21,792 bases of DNA from an uncultured Bacilli bacterium (lineage in GTDB: Bacteria > Bacillota_I > Bacilli_A > RFN20 > CAG-631). The notes beneath the pieces were generated by a model that was not told the DNA's origin, made no database searches, and saw only the letters and a list, made by a program, of their open reading frames with translations. This document shows positions 1-7,966 of this stretch, piece after piece. The DNA is taken from NCBI GenBank assembly GCA_934202505.1, contig CAKPXW010000019.1, positions 1 through 21,792 of the forward strand. The letters run 5' to 3'. The stretch's first letter is position 1. The number at the start of each line of letters is the position of its first letter. The position numbers and the translations under genes are program-made.

Positions 1-63
1 TAGTTCTACTAAAGTAAAGCCCTTTCTTTTATTTAATTTTTTTTGTTTCATAATATTATTCAT
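1..63 (-). CDS. Prepilin-type N-terminal methylation protein (partial, 5' end only)
   Basis: The first 21 codons of a gene that leaves the window on the left. The translation begins MNNIMKQKKLNKRK and continues GFTLVEL, the hallmark prepilin peptidase site: a short basic leader, Gly at position 15 before the cleavage point, Phe as the first mature residue and Glu at mature position 5. This motif is specific to type IV pilins and pseudopilins (including ComGC/ComGD-type competence pseudopilins), which are cut and N-methylated by PilD/ComC-type peptidases and assembled at the membrane. A purine-rich ribosome binding site (GAAGGGAAG) precedes the ATG. Which pilin it is cannot be told from 21 residues. 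The promoter just upstream has an unusual homopolymer (see 108-137). Confidence 0.8.
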   Translation of the reverse strand, partial: MNNIMKQKKLNKRKGFTLVEL

Positions 64-107
64 TTCTTCCCTTCTTTATTGAAACAATCTGCATCACTGC
101 AAAAAGT

Positions 108-137
108 ATTCTACCCCCCCCCGCATGGTTTTGTCAA
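108..137 (-). promoter_or_regulatory. Promoter of the pilin-like gene with a G9 tract in the -35/-10 spacer
   Basis: Read on the minus strand, a perfect -35 TTGACA (137-132) is followed by an 18-nt spacer, then a good -10 TAGAAT (113-108). The last nine spacer bases, directly against the -10, are an uninterrupted run of G (C at 114-122 on the plus strand), striking in such AT-rich DNA. The predicted transcript would start near 101, about 38 nt before the ATG at 63. Spacer length controls promoter strength, so slippage in this run would change expression; porA of Neisseria is a known case of this design. Confidence 0.7.
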
Positions 138-273
138 TAGATTCTAGGTTTTATCTTATATTTGAAATACTATAATTTTCTTATGTTTTTTTATTAAAAG
201 TTGATTTTATTCGACAAATTCATATTAAAGTTATAATTTTAAGGTATTTATTATTTAAATGCTTTTATAAAGT

Positions 274-299
274 AAAAAACGTCTCTATCGAAACGTTTT
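274..299 (-). terminator. Intrinsic terminator after the nicotinamidase-like gene
   Basis: Arms AAAACGTCTC (276-285) and GAAACGTTTT (290-299) pair with one mismatch around a 4-nt loop. On the minus strand the hairpin is followed by a run of T (A at 274-279). It lies about 36 nt past the stop of the gene ending at 336 and insulates it from the pilin-like promoter. Confidence 0.65.
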
Positions 300-335
300 C
301 AAACATTTAATTTATATTTTGATTATTATTGTAGT

Positions 336-851
336 TTAATAAACTTCTATTTGGCACATTTTCATAGCTTTTAAAGCATTATTATGTGATTCTATAGTAA
401 CGCCTGCACAACAAGAAGAGTCTACCTTGATATCAATTTCTGGAAAGTAGGCTTTAAGTAGTAAAGCATTAGAAATAACACATATATCTGTGCATACTCC
501 TATTAAAGTAATTGACTCAATTTTTTGCTTTTTATTTAATTTTTTTAAAATAGCAATTAATTTTTTAGAGCCAAAAGTGTTTTTCTCAATGGGACTATTT
601 TTAATATAAGCAGCTATATCTTTGTCTATTTCCCAACCAACTGTATTTTTTATACAATGTTTTACTGGTAAATTTATTCCTTCTTTTGTTTTTAAATAAT
701 TTTTACTATGAGTATCTTTGGTAAAAAATATTTCACCATTAAAAGATTTTATTTTATTTATTACGTTAGGAACTATTTTTATAGCTTCTTTGTTTCTTAA
801 ACTTCCTGTAATAAAATCATTTTGCATATCAACAACTATTAATACTTCCAT
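336..851 (-). CDS. Nicotinamidase/isochorismatase-family cysteine hydrolase
   Basis: 171 aa. The cysteine-hydrolase fold is shown by VVDMQNDF (catalytic Asp8), a Lys at position 90 before TFGS, and GVCTDICV with the nucleophile Cys124, giving the Asp-Lys-Cys triad. Asp46, His48 (KDTH) and His65 (VKHC) sit where nicotinamidases bind their metal, so nicotinamidase (nicotinamide to nicotinate plus ammonia, NAD salvage, cytosolic) is the best guess; another amidase of the superfamily is possible because the protein is short. It is second in a unit with the upstream membrane protein: the GGAGG ribosome binding site lies in the last codons of that gene, whose stop is 7 nt before this ATG, suggesting coupled translation. 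A terminator follows at 274-299. Confidence 0.75.
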   Translation of the reverse strand: MEVLIVVDMQNDFITGSLRNKEAIKIVPNVINKIKSFNGEIFFTKDTHSKNYLKTKEGINLPVKHCIKNTVGWEIDKDIAAYIKNSPIEKNTFGSKKLIAILKKLNKKQKIESITLIGVCTDICVISNALLLKAYFPEIDIKVDSSCCAGVTIESHNNALKAMKMCQIEVY

Positions 852-858
852 AAATTAA

Positions 859-1974
859 TTAACCTCCATTTATTTTAAATACATCATACAAAGTTTCCAC
901 ATATTGTTTTGTTTGATACTTTTTAACAAAAGCATTAGTATTTTTAATTCTTGTTATTTTATAAGCTAAAAAGGCAAAAGGAAATAAAATATATGATAAT
1001 AGTAAAACTATTTCACAACCAAATATTTTAAATATATTTTCTTTATTTTTATAAGCTTTTTTAGTAATGTTTACATCAGCATAATTAAGTTTTAAACGAT
1101 AATTGAATATATCAAATATTGGAAGTATTTTAAAAATGAAATATAATATCATATCAATGTTTATTCCAAATAATAATATTAATATTAATAAATAATTATC
1201 TTTAATATAGGCAAAATAATTATTTAAATCACTATTAATTAAAGGAACAATTATAAATATTAAAGCAAGTAAGGAAAAAATGTATTTTAGTATTCCAATA
1301 AATAATGTTTCAAATTTTCTTCTATTTGCTATTTTTAAATCATTTGTTCCATAGATTAAAGGAGCAGCCATATAATATGGTGAATAAAATATCCATAATA
1401 AATTATCATTTTTTATTTTATTTTTAATGTAACAATAATTGGTATTTATTAGAATATCTAACTTTTTATAATGATTAATTTGTATAAAAAATAAAATATT
1501 TATACAAGCTAATCCTATTAAAACAATTTTAATATTATTACTAATAAATTCATTTAATTTATAAGCTATATTTATTATATTTTCCTTATAGTTAAAATAA
1601 TTTATAAAATAGATAATTCCAACTGTAAAAAATAAAATTATAATAAAGGTAAAAAATGAATTTTTAAATCTAATTCTATCTTTATTAACAGAACTTATTT
1701 GTCTACTATTATCTTGTTCAACTTCATTTTTTTTCTCTTTTACTTTTTTAATTTTTTTCTTATTTATTGAACATAATAAACATAAAATTAAACTAGTTCC
1801 ACTTACTATAAGATAAACAATATTTAAATTATATTTTTTAAATAATTCATTTATTCTTAAATAATCAACTAATTTAAAAGATAAGGTAAAATAATTATTT
1901 GCTAATATTAAAGAATAATATAGAAAAACAATTAAAAAAAGCAATGATAAAATAAAACGTATTAACTTTTTCAT
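859..1974 (-). CDS. Multi-pass membrane protein of unknown function
   Basis: 371 aa from the ATG at 1974, preferred over an in-frame start at 2022 because a GGTGGTGA ribosome binding site lies a few bases upstream of it. I do not recognise the family. About seven hydrophobic segments are visible: one at the N terminus, one near residues 50-70, then a lysine-rich hydrophilic stretch of about 35 residues (presumably cytoplasmic), followed by paired segments in the middle and near the C terminus. Residues such as Ile, Asn and Lys dominate, reflecting the AT-rich genome. No catalytic motif stands out. It is followed 7 nt later by the nicotinamidase-like gene and has its own promoter (1997-2026). 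Confidence 0.6.
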   Translation of the reverse strand: MKKLIRFILSLLFLIVFLYYSLILANNYFTLSFKLVDYLRINELFKKYNLNIVYLIVSGTSLILCLLCSINKKKIKKVKEKKNEVEQDNSRQISSVNKDRIRFKNSFFTFIIILFFTVGIIYFINYFNYKENIINIAYKLNEFISNNIKIVLIGLACINILFFIQINHYKKLDILINTNYCYIKNKIKNDNLLWIFYSPYYMAAPLIYGTNDLKIANRRKFETLFIGILKYIFSLLALIFIIVPLINSDLNNYFAYIKDNYLLILILLFGINIDMILYFIFKILPIFDIFNYRLKLNYADVNITKKAYKNKENIFKIFGCEIVLLLSYILFPFAFLAYKITRIKNTNAFVKKYQTKQYVETLYDVFKINGG

Positions 1975-1996
1975 TTTATCACCACCATTCGACCTT

Positions 1997-2026
1997 ATTA
2001 TACATTTTTCTTTCTTTTTCATTCAA
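1997..2026 (-). promoter_or_regulatory. Promoter for the membrane protein/nicotinamidase-like unit
   Basis: On the minus strand, -35 TTGAAT (2026-2021), 18-nt spacer, -10 TATAAT (2002-1997). It lies between the exporter terminator and the start codon at 1974. Confidence 0.5.
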
Positions 2027-2050
2027 TGGTTTTAAAAGATTTTTTTATAA

Positions 2051-2085
2051 AAAAATTAGTGTAGACTTTTTTACAAATCTACACT
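2051..2085 (-). terminator. Intrinsic terminator of the MarR-ABC operon
   Basis: An 8-bp stem (AGTGTAGA at 2058-2065 with TCTACACT at 2078-2085) with a 12-nt loop. On the minus strand it is followed by TAATTTTTTT. It begins 6 nt beyond the stop of the exporter gene ending at 2091. Confidence 0.75.
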
Positions 2086-2090
2086 TATTA

Positions 2091-3857
2091 TTAAATGGTA
2101 GCATTATCAAATTGACTATTGTAAAGGTTATAATAAAATCCTTGTTGTTGCATTAATTGTTCATGTGTTCCTTTTTCCACAACATCTCCATCTTTCATCA
2201 CTAATATTAATGCAGCATTTTTAATTGTTGATAAACGATGAGCAATTACAAAGCTTGTTCTTCCTTTAGTAAGATTATCCATAGCTTGTTGGATTAACAA
2301 TTCCGTTCTTGTATCAACAGAAGAAGTTGCTTCATCTAAAATAAGCATTGGGGCATCTTGAAGCATAGCTCTTGCAATAGTTAATAATTGTTTTTGACCT
2401 GCAGAAATAGAACTACTTTCAGATATTATTGTATCAAACCCTTGAGGTAATGAATGTATGAACTTGTCAAGTCCACAAGCAAGGCATACTTTTTCTAATT
2501 GTTCATCGGTAACATTTTTAAGATTATAAACTAAATTTTCTCTAATAGTTCCTTCAAATAACCAAGTATCTTGTAAAACCATTCCAAATAAATCATGAAT
2601 ATTTTCTCTAGATAAATTTTTAATGGACTTATTATCAATTAAGATATCTCCACTATCTACATCATAAAATTTCATTAAAAGATTTACCATTGTAGTTTTA
2701 CCTGCCCCTGTAGGGCCTACAATTGCAACTTTTTCTCCAGATTTAATAGAAGCAGAAAAATCTTTAATAATTGTTTTTTCTTTATTATCTGGATAACTAA
2801 AATGAACATGACTAAATTCAATATTTCCTTGAACATTTCTATCAAGTTTTTCTAAAGTACTTTCATTTTCTAATTCTTTGCTTTCAAGAAGATCAAAAAT
2901 TCTGGTGGCTGCAGCTGATGAAGTTTGTAAGTTTGTCATTCCTTGAGCAATTTGAGTAAGAGGAGCTGTAAATAATCTTATATATAATATAAAAGAAATA
3001 ATTACCCCAAATTTAATAACATCTTTAATAGCAAGTATAGAACCTACTATACAAATTGTTACATATGCTAGATTTCCAATAATATTCATTAATGGTTGCA
3101 TAATACCTGATAAGAATTGTGATTTCCAGTTTGCTAAATATACTTTTTTATTTAGTTTATCAAATTCATTATTAACATTATCTTTAGCAAGACTTATTTG
3201 AATAATATCATGTCCTGTATACATTTCTTCTACATAACCATTAAGTTTACCAAGGCTTTCTTGTCGTATAACAAAATATTTTTGAGAATGTTTCATAATG
3301 AAAATTGTAATAATTATTCCAACAAAAGTTATTAAAAGTGATAATAGAGCTAATAACCATTGCGTTGTAAACATCATTATTAAACAACCTATAAATTGCG
3401 TAATAGCACAAATTATTGAAGGTAAACTGTTAGTTAAACCTTGCTGCAATGTTGAAACATCATTAGTTATTGTACTTAAAATGTCTCCTTGTTCATGACT
3501 ATTAAAATATTCTTGTGGAAGTTTATTAATTTTTGCAGATAAATCTTTACGCATTTTATAAGACATTTTTAAAGTAATCTTAGCCATAAAGAATTGTTCA
3601 ATAAATATACAAATAAAACTTAATAAATAAATAACTAATAAAGTCATTCCAATAGAGGCTATTTTAGACATATTGATATTTCCAATTAATCCTTCAGAAA
3701 TATAATTTACCATATCACCTATTTTATTAGGCCCAATGATAGTTAAAACAGCTCCAAAACTTGCAAGAAGTAAGCATATAATTACAAGTACTAAATTATC
3801 TTTAATATAATTTACAATTTTAATAAATGATTTTTTCATATTATTATTCTTTTTCAT
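2091..3857 (-). CDS. Heterodimeric ABC multidrug exporter, half with consensus Walker B
   Basis: 588 aa: a six-helix type IV exporter membrane domain (residues ~20-310) and a nucleotide-binding domain (~345-588). Visible motifs: Walker A GPTGAGKTT (381-389), Q-loop Gln429, signature ISAGQ (484-488) instead of LSGGQ, Walker B LILDE with catalytic Glu509, and switch His540. An intact Walker B/His together with an altered signature is typical of the LmrD/BmrD/TM288 half, which supplies the altered signature to the partner's degenerate ATP site. The start is set by GGAGG 8 nt upstream. This ribosome binding site lies in the last codons of the partner gene, whose stop ends one base before this ATG, so the two halves are translationally coupled. 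Probable role: drug or lipid export at the cytoplasmic membrane; substrate unknown. Confidence 0.9.
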   Translation of the reverse strand: MKKNNNMKKSFIKIVNYIKDNLVLVIICLLLASFGAVLTIIGPNKIGDMVNYISEGLIGNINMSKIASIGMTLLVIYLLSFICIFIEQFFMAKITLKMSYKMRKDLSAKINKLPQEYFNSHEQGDILSTITNDVSTLQQGLTNSLPSIICAITQFIGCLIMMFTTQWLLALLSLLITFVGIIITIFIMKHSQKYFVIRQESLGKLNGYVEEMYTGHDIIQISLAKDNVNNEFDKLNKKVYLANWKSQFLSGIMQPLMNIIGNLAYVTICIVGSILAIKDVIKFGVIISFILYIRLFTAPLTQIAQGMTNLQTSSAAATRIFDLLESKELENESTLEKLDRNVQGNIEFSHVHFSYPDNKEKTIIKDFSASIKSGEKVAIVGPTGAGKTTMVNLLMKFYDVDSGDILIDNKSIKNLSRENIHDLFGMVLQDTWLFEGTIRENLVYNLKNVTDEQLEKVCLACGLDKFIHSLPQGFDTIISESSSISAGQKQLLTIARAMLQDAPMLILDEATSSVDTRTELLIQQAMDNLTKGRTSFVIAHRLSTIKNAALILVMKDGDVVEKGTHEQLMQQQGFYYNLYNSQFDNATI

Positions 3858-3858
3858 T

Positions 3859-5601
3859 TTACTTGCCTCCTTCGCCTATAGATAATTGAGAAGAAGCAAT
3901 TTCTTGATAGATTTTGCATTCTTTTAATAATTGTTCATGTGTTCCCATACCAACAATTTTTCCTTTATCTAAAACAATAATGTTATTAGCATGCAAAATA
4001 CTACTAATTCTTTGGGCAACTATAACTTTAGTTGTATTAGGCATTTTTTCTTTTAAAAGATTTCTAATTGTAGCATCAGTTTTATAATCAAGTGCAGAAA
4101 ATGAATCGTCAAAAATAATAATTTCAGGATCTCTTGCTATTGCTCTTGCCATAGATAATCTTTGCTTTTGCCCACCTGATACATTTCTACCAAGTTGAGC
4201 AATATGATATTTACTTTTATTTTCAAGTTTATCTACAAATTCACTTGATTGTGATAGAGTTAAAGCATCATCTAAACTTAATCTTTTTTTACTTTTGCCA
4301 AAGAAAACATTATCTTCAATTTTTCCAGAAAACAAGATAGCTTTTTGACTAATATAAGAAATTTTATTATATAAACTTTCAAAAGTATAATCTTTGATGT
4401 TAACACCATCTATATAAATATTACCTTCATTTACATCATAAAAACGAGCCATTAAATTAACAAGAGTTGTTTTTCCAGAACCAGTTGAACCTATAATAGC
4501 AAGTGTTTCTCCTTTGTTAACATTAAAACTTATATCTTCAAGTTCATATTCTTTACTTGATGGATAAGAAAAACTTACATTTTCAAATCTTATTGTTCCT
4601 TTTTCTTTACCTTCAATAACTTTTCCTTCATTTATAGTTGCTTTTGTATCAAGTACTTCATTTATACGTTCAGCTGAAACTTGTGCTTGAGGAAGTAACA
4701 TAAATATCATTACAAGCATCATAAAAGACATTATTACATAAGTAGCATAAGTTGAGAAAACAACTACATTTGAAAACATTTCAAGTCTTGCGGTTACTCC
4801 TTCTAACTTGTTAATTAAAGCTGCTCCAAGCCAATATATAACAAGTGATAATCCATTCATGCCAAGAGACATAGCAGGTTGTAAAAGAGCAAATAACTTT
4901 TGATTTTTTTGTTGTAATTGATACATATTAGAACTTGGAATATCAAATTTTTCATTTTGATAATTTTCAGCATTAAACGCATGCACAACATTAATTCCAG
5001 TAAGATTTTCTCTTGCTACTTTATTTATTTTATCAGTTGCTTTTTGAACTTTACGAAATCTTGGTAAACATACCATCATTATTACTAATACTAAACTACA
5101 AATAGCAATAACAAAAGCCCCAGTTACTATTGATAATTGCCAACTTTTATTTAAAATTTTAACAATTGCCCAAACAGCCATAATTGGAGATTTTATAAGC
5201 ATTTGTAACCCCATAGAGATAATCATTTGAATTTGAGTAATATCATTTGTGGTTCTTGTGATTAGACTTGGGATAGAAAATTCATTCATTTGTTCTTTAC
5301 TTACATCCATTACATGATGAAATATTTTTTCACGAATAGTATAGGAAAAGCCTGAAGCGGTCTTAGCGGCCAAAAAGCCACAAGAAATAGCAAGCATTGC
5401 ACTAATTAAAGTAACCCCTAACATTTTTATACCAACATTATATATTTCTTTTGTACTAGCTGATGTTTTAATTAATGTTGTAAGTTCACTCATATAATCT
5501 GGAAGCAATAAATCAAAATATACTTGTCCTACAACAAACAAAGCACAAATAATTGACATTATCACTTCTTTTTTTCGCATACTTTTTAATAGTTTTAACA
5601 T
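3859..5601 (-). CDS. Heterodimeric ABC multidrug exporter, half with degenerate ATP site
   Basis: 580 aa: six transmembrane helices (~15-305), then the ATPase domain (~335-580). Walker A GSTGSGKTT (371-379), Q-loop Gln419 and signature VSGGQ (474-478) are normal, but the Walker B catalytic Glu is Asp499 (IIIFDD) and the switch His is Gln530 (VIVAQR). Both changes define the degenerate half of LmrCD, BmrCD and TM287/288-type exporters, in which one composite site binds ATP but hydrolyses it poorly. The partner has the complementary pattern, so this is a true heterodimer rather than two homodimers. The start follows AGAGGTGA with good spacing, 16 nt after the MarR gene. The pair most likely exports toxic hydrophobic compounds under MarR control. 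Confidence 0.9.
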   Translation of the reverse strand: MLKLLKSMRKKEVIMSIICALFVVGQVYFDLLLPDYMSELTTLIKTSASTKEIYNVGIKMLGVTLISAMLAISCGFLAAKTASGFSYTIREKIFHHVMDVSKEQMNEFSIPSLITRTTNDITQIQMIISMGLQMLIKSPIMAVWAIVKILNKSWQLSIVTGAFVIAICSLVLVIMMVCLPRFRKVQKATDKINKVARENLTGINVVHAFNAENYQNEKFDIPSSNMYQLQQKNQKLFALLQPAMSLGMNGLSLVIYWLGAALINKLEGVTARLEMFSNVVVFSTYATYVIMSFMMLVMIFMLLPQAQVSAERINEVLDTKATINEGKVIEGKEKGTIRFENVSFSYPSSKEYELEDISFNVNKGETLAIIGSTGSGKTTLVNLMARFYDVNEGNIYIDGVNIKDYTFESLYNKISYISQKAILFSGKIEDNVFFGKSKKRLSLDDALTLSQSSEFVDKLENKSKYHIAQLGRNVSGGQKQRLSMARAIARDPEIIIFDDSFSALDYKTDATIRNLLKEKMPNTTKVIVAQRISSILHANNIIVLDKGKIVGMGTHEQLLKECKIYQEIASSQLSIGEGGK

Positions 5602-5617
5602 AGTTTGTCACCTCTTT

Positions 5618-6073
5618 CTATAATCCATTTTTTATAATTAATTCTACATTTTTATCAAATTTATCAATGCATTTTTTAAACACTTCTAATTCATCATTAC
5701 TTATTCCATTTACTAATTTTTCTGAAAATTTTTGTTGTATTTTTATACCATCTTTAATTAATTTTTCTGATTTAGAAGTAATGATTAAAGTTATTTTTCT
5801 TCTATCGTCTTCTGATATTTTTCTTTCAAGATATCCCTCATTTACTAAATTATCAACATGAAAAGAAACAATTCCAGGTTTAAATCCGCGCATTTTAGTA
5901 ATATCTTTAGCATTATTATATGCTGGGTTGTTATATAAAAACATCATGATATCAAAAGCCATGGGAAGTAAATTATATTTTTTGGCAATTGGTTGAATTG
6001 CTTTTTGATATGCTTTAGTAAAATTACAAGCATTATTATACATCTTAGATGCAGTTGCTACTTTTTCTTGCAT
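5618..6073 (-). CDS. MarR-family transcriptional regulator
   Basis: 151 aa from the ATG at 6073, chosen because GGAGG (plus-strand CCTCC at 6079-6083) sits 5 nt upstream; an in-frame TTG at 6085 would lie inside that site. The protein is all-helical with a winged-helix core (about residues 48-100), a recognition helix around GFKPGIVSFHVDNLV and the characteristic wing DDRRKITL (Asp89-Arg92 region). MarR dimers usually repress a neighbouring exporter and themselves until a ligand binds. Here it is the first gene of the operon with both exporter halves, and an 18-bp palindrome covers the predicted transcription start (6087-6104), so autorepression of the whole operon is the straightforward reading. 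The ligand is unknown. Confidence 0.88.
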   Translation of the reverse strand: MQEKVATASKMYNNACNFTKAYQKAIQPIAKKYNLLPMAFDIMMFLYNNPAYNNAKDITKMRGFKPGIVSFHVDNLVNEGYLERKISEDDRRKITLIITSKSEKLIKDGIKIQQKFSEKLVNGISNDELEVFKKCIDKFDKNVELIIKNGL

Positions 6074-6086
6074 TTTTTCCTCCAAT

Positions 6087-6104
6087 TAGTTCAATATTGA
6101 ACTA
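6087..6104. promoter_or_regulatory. Candidate MarR operator, 18-bp perfect palindrome
   Basis: TAGTTCAATATTGAACTA is a perfect palindrome. Its core TTCAATATT recurs as a direct copy at 6105-6113, ending within the predicted -10. It lies just downstream of the -10 and immediately upstream of the ribosome binding site of the MarR gene, a position where a bound repressor would block initiation. Confidence 0.75.
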
Positions 6105-6108
6105 TTCA

Positions 6109-6137
6109 ATATTAGCATTTTGTTTTTAAATTGTCAA
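6109..6137 (-). promoter_or_regulatory. Promoter of the MarR-ABC operon
   Basis: On the minus strand, perfect -35 TTGACA (6137-6132), 17-nt spacer, -10 TAATAT (6114-6109). The transcription start would fall at about 6102, inside the palindromic operator, leaving a leader of roughly 30 nt. No convincing promoter was found for the divergent cysK; TATAAT copies at 6203 and 6215 lack a good -35. Confidence 0.6.
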
Positions 6138-6235
6138 TTATATTTTATTTTTTTCTTATAATAATTAAATAAATTATGCTTTATGTATAAGTGATTTTTA
6201 TTTATAATAATTCATATAATAAATAGGAGGTTTTT

Positions 6236-7132
6236 ATGTTATATAATAATATTTTAGATTTGATTGGGAATACTCCTCTTGTAAAAATAGATGATAAGAT
6301 TTATGTTAAACTTGAAAAAGCAAATCTTGCAGGATCTAGTAAAGACCGTGTAGCTTTAAAAATGATTCAAATGGCTTTTAAAGAAAATAAAATCAACCAA
6401 AATTCAACTATAATTGAACCCACAAGTGGAAATACAGGTATTGCACTTGCATGCATTTGTGGATTATATAAATTAAAATGTATAATTGTTATGCCATCAT
6501 CTATGTCTAAAGAAAGAATAGAAATTATTAAATCTTATGGAGCTAGTGTAGTTCTTACAGATGGACGTCTTGGAATGAAAGGATCTATTATTAAAGCTAA
6601 AGAGCTTACAAATTCTATAGAAAATAGTTTTATTCCTTCACAATTTGATAATGAAAATTGTATTTTAGCTCATTATGAAACAACTGCTAAAGAAATATAT
6701 AAAGATTTAAAAGATGTTGATTGTTTTATAGCAGGTATTGGTACTGGAGCAACAATTAGTGGAGTTGGAAAATATCTTAAAGAAAAAAATCCTAACATTC
6801 ATATTATTGGAATTGAGCCTTTAAATTCGCCATTATTAACTAAAAACAAATTTGGTTCTCATAAAATACAAGGAATTGGCGCCAACTTTATTCCTAAAAA
6901 TTTAAAATTGGAATATATTGATGAAATAATTGATATAAGTGATGAAGATGCTTTTAACATGGCTCAAAAAGTTTGTAAAGAAAATGGCCTATTTGTGGGA
7001 ATATCTTCTGGTGCTGCTTTAAAAGGTGCTGAAATTGTTAAAAGTAAATATCAAAAAATTGTAGTATTATTACCTGATGGTAAAGACAGATATTTATCTA
7101 TAAAGGAGTTTGAAAATGATAATAATTCATGA
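6236..7132 (+). CDS. cysK: Cysteine synthase (O-acetylserine sulfhydrylase)
   Basis: 298 aa, a complete PLP-dependent fold-type II enzyme that makes cysteine from O-acetylserine and sulfide in the cytosol. Motifs: GNTPLV (11-16), the PLP lysine Lys36 in GSSKDR (usual form GSVKDR), PTSGNTG (62-68, substrate loop), GIGTGAT (167-173, phosphate cup), GISSGA (255-260) and PDGKDRYLS near the C terminus. The loop before the lysine reads NLAGSSKDR rather than the commoner NPGGSVKDR, a modest variant. AGGAGG lies 5 nt upstream of the ATG. It overlaps the following serine acetyltransferase gene by 17 bp, forming the classic two-enzyme cysteine pathway. Its stop is TGA, evidence that TGA terminates in this organism. 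Confidence 0.93.
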   Translation: MLYNNILDLIGNTPLVKIDDKIYVKLEKANLAGSSKDRVALKMIQMAFKENKINQNSTIIEPTSGNTGIALACICGLYKLKCIIVMPSSMSKERIEIIKSYGASVVLTDGRLGMKGSIIKAKELTNSIENSFIPSQFDNENCILAHYETTAKEIYKDLKDVDCFIAGIGTGATISGVGKYLKEKNPNIHIIGIEPLNSPLLTKNKFGSHKIQGIGANFIPKNLKLEYIDEIIDISDEDAFNMAQKVCKENGLFVGISSGAALKGAEIVKSKYQKIVVLLPDGKDRYLSIKEFENDNNS

Positions 7133-7844
7133 TGAAGTAAAATTATTTATTAATTTAGTAAAAAGTTATTTTTATAAAGACATTTTTAAAAGTAATAATT
7201 ATAAAATAAAAGATAGAATAAATTTTACTTTACAAAAACTATTAAATGAATTAAATGTTATATCTTATACTGCTAGTGAATTTATAAATAATTTAGAAAA
7301 TATCAAAGAAAAACTTGATAATGATGTTATTGCTTTTTATGATAATGATCCCGCGGCAAATAGTAAAGAAGAAATAATTTTAACATATCCTGGTTTTGAA
7401 GCTATTTTAATTTATAGAATAGCCCATGAATTATATATTCATAACATTCCTTTATTACCTAGAATGATAAGTGAAATTGCTCATAGTAAAACAGGAATTG
7501 ATATTCATCCTGGTGCGACAATTGGTTCTTACTTTTTTATTGATCACGGTACTGGTGTAGTAATCGGTCAAACTACAATTATTGGTGATAATGTAAAAGT
7601 ATATCAAGGTGTAACTCTTGGAGCATTGTCGATAGTTAATGCTCAGGAATTAAAAAATGTTAAGCGCCATCCTACTATTAAAAATAATGTTACTATATAT
7701 GCTAATGCTTCCATTCTTGGCGGAAATACTATTATTGGTAATAATGTTGTAATTGGGGGAAATGTTTTTATAACTTCCTCAATTGAAGATAATAAAATTG
7801 TAAGACTAGATAGTAAAAACTATGAAGTTATTGATAATCATTAA
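7116..7844 (+). CDS. cysE: Serine O-acetyltransferase
   Basis: 242 aa; acetylates serine with acetyl-CoA to give O-acetylserine for CysK. The ATG at 7116 is preferred over an in-frame TTG at 7110 because AAAGGAG precedes it by 7 nt. An N-terminal helical part is followed from about residue 125 by left-handed beta-helix hexapeptide repeats (IHPGATIG, VVIGQTTIIGDNVKVYQGVT, SILGGNTIIGNNVVIGGN). Catalytic-type residues are Asp78 in DPA, Asp129/His131 in DIHP and Asp143/His144 in IDHGTG. The layout, with a long N-terminal domain and DHGTGVVIG, resembles the EpsC/SrpH-like serine acetyltransferases of anaerobes. It overlaps cysK by 17 bp and is followed by a strong terminator, so the operon has two genes. 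Confidence 0.9.
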   Translation: MIIIHDEVKLFINLVKSYFYKDIFKSNNYKIKDRINFTLQKLLNELNVISYTASEFINNLENIKEKLDNDVIAFYDNDPAANSKEEIILTYPGFEAILIYRIAHELYIHNIPLLPRMISEIAHSKTGIDIHPGATIGSYFFIDHGTGVVIGQTTIIGDNVKVYQGVTLGALSIVNAQELKNVKRHPTIKNNVTIYANASILGGNTIIGNNVVIGGNVFITSSIEDNKIVRLDSKNYEVIDNH

Positions 7845-7855
7845 TTCTATTTACT

Positions 7856-7891
7856 CACTTAGAAATTTATTTTTCTAAGTGTTTTATTTTA
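7856..7891 (+). terminator. Intrinsic terminator of cysK-cysE
   Basis: A perfect 10-bp stem, CACTTAGAAA (7856-7865) with TTTCTAAGTG (7872-7881), a 6-nt loop, then TTTTATTTTA. It starts 12 nt after the cysE stop. Confidence 0.85.
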
Positions 7892-7943
7892 TTGCTTAAA
7901 ATTTTAAAAATATATATAATTGGGTTGTAACCTAAATTACAAC
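7892..7943 (+). promoter_or_regulatory. Promoter and inverted repeat upstream of the lipoprotein gene
   Basis: TTGCTT (7892-7897), 17-nt spacer and perfect TATAAT (7915-7920). Directly downstream is an inverted repeat GTTGTAA (7924-7930)/TTACAAC (7937-7943), covering the expected transcription start: either an operator or a 5' hairpin in the leader. Confidence 0.5.
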
Positions 7944-7966
7944 TCAACAAAAAGGGGAAAAAGGAA

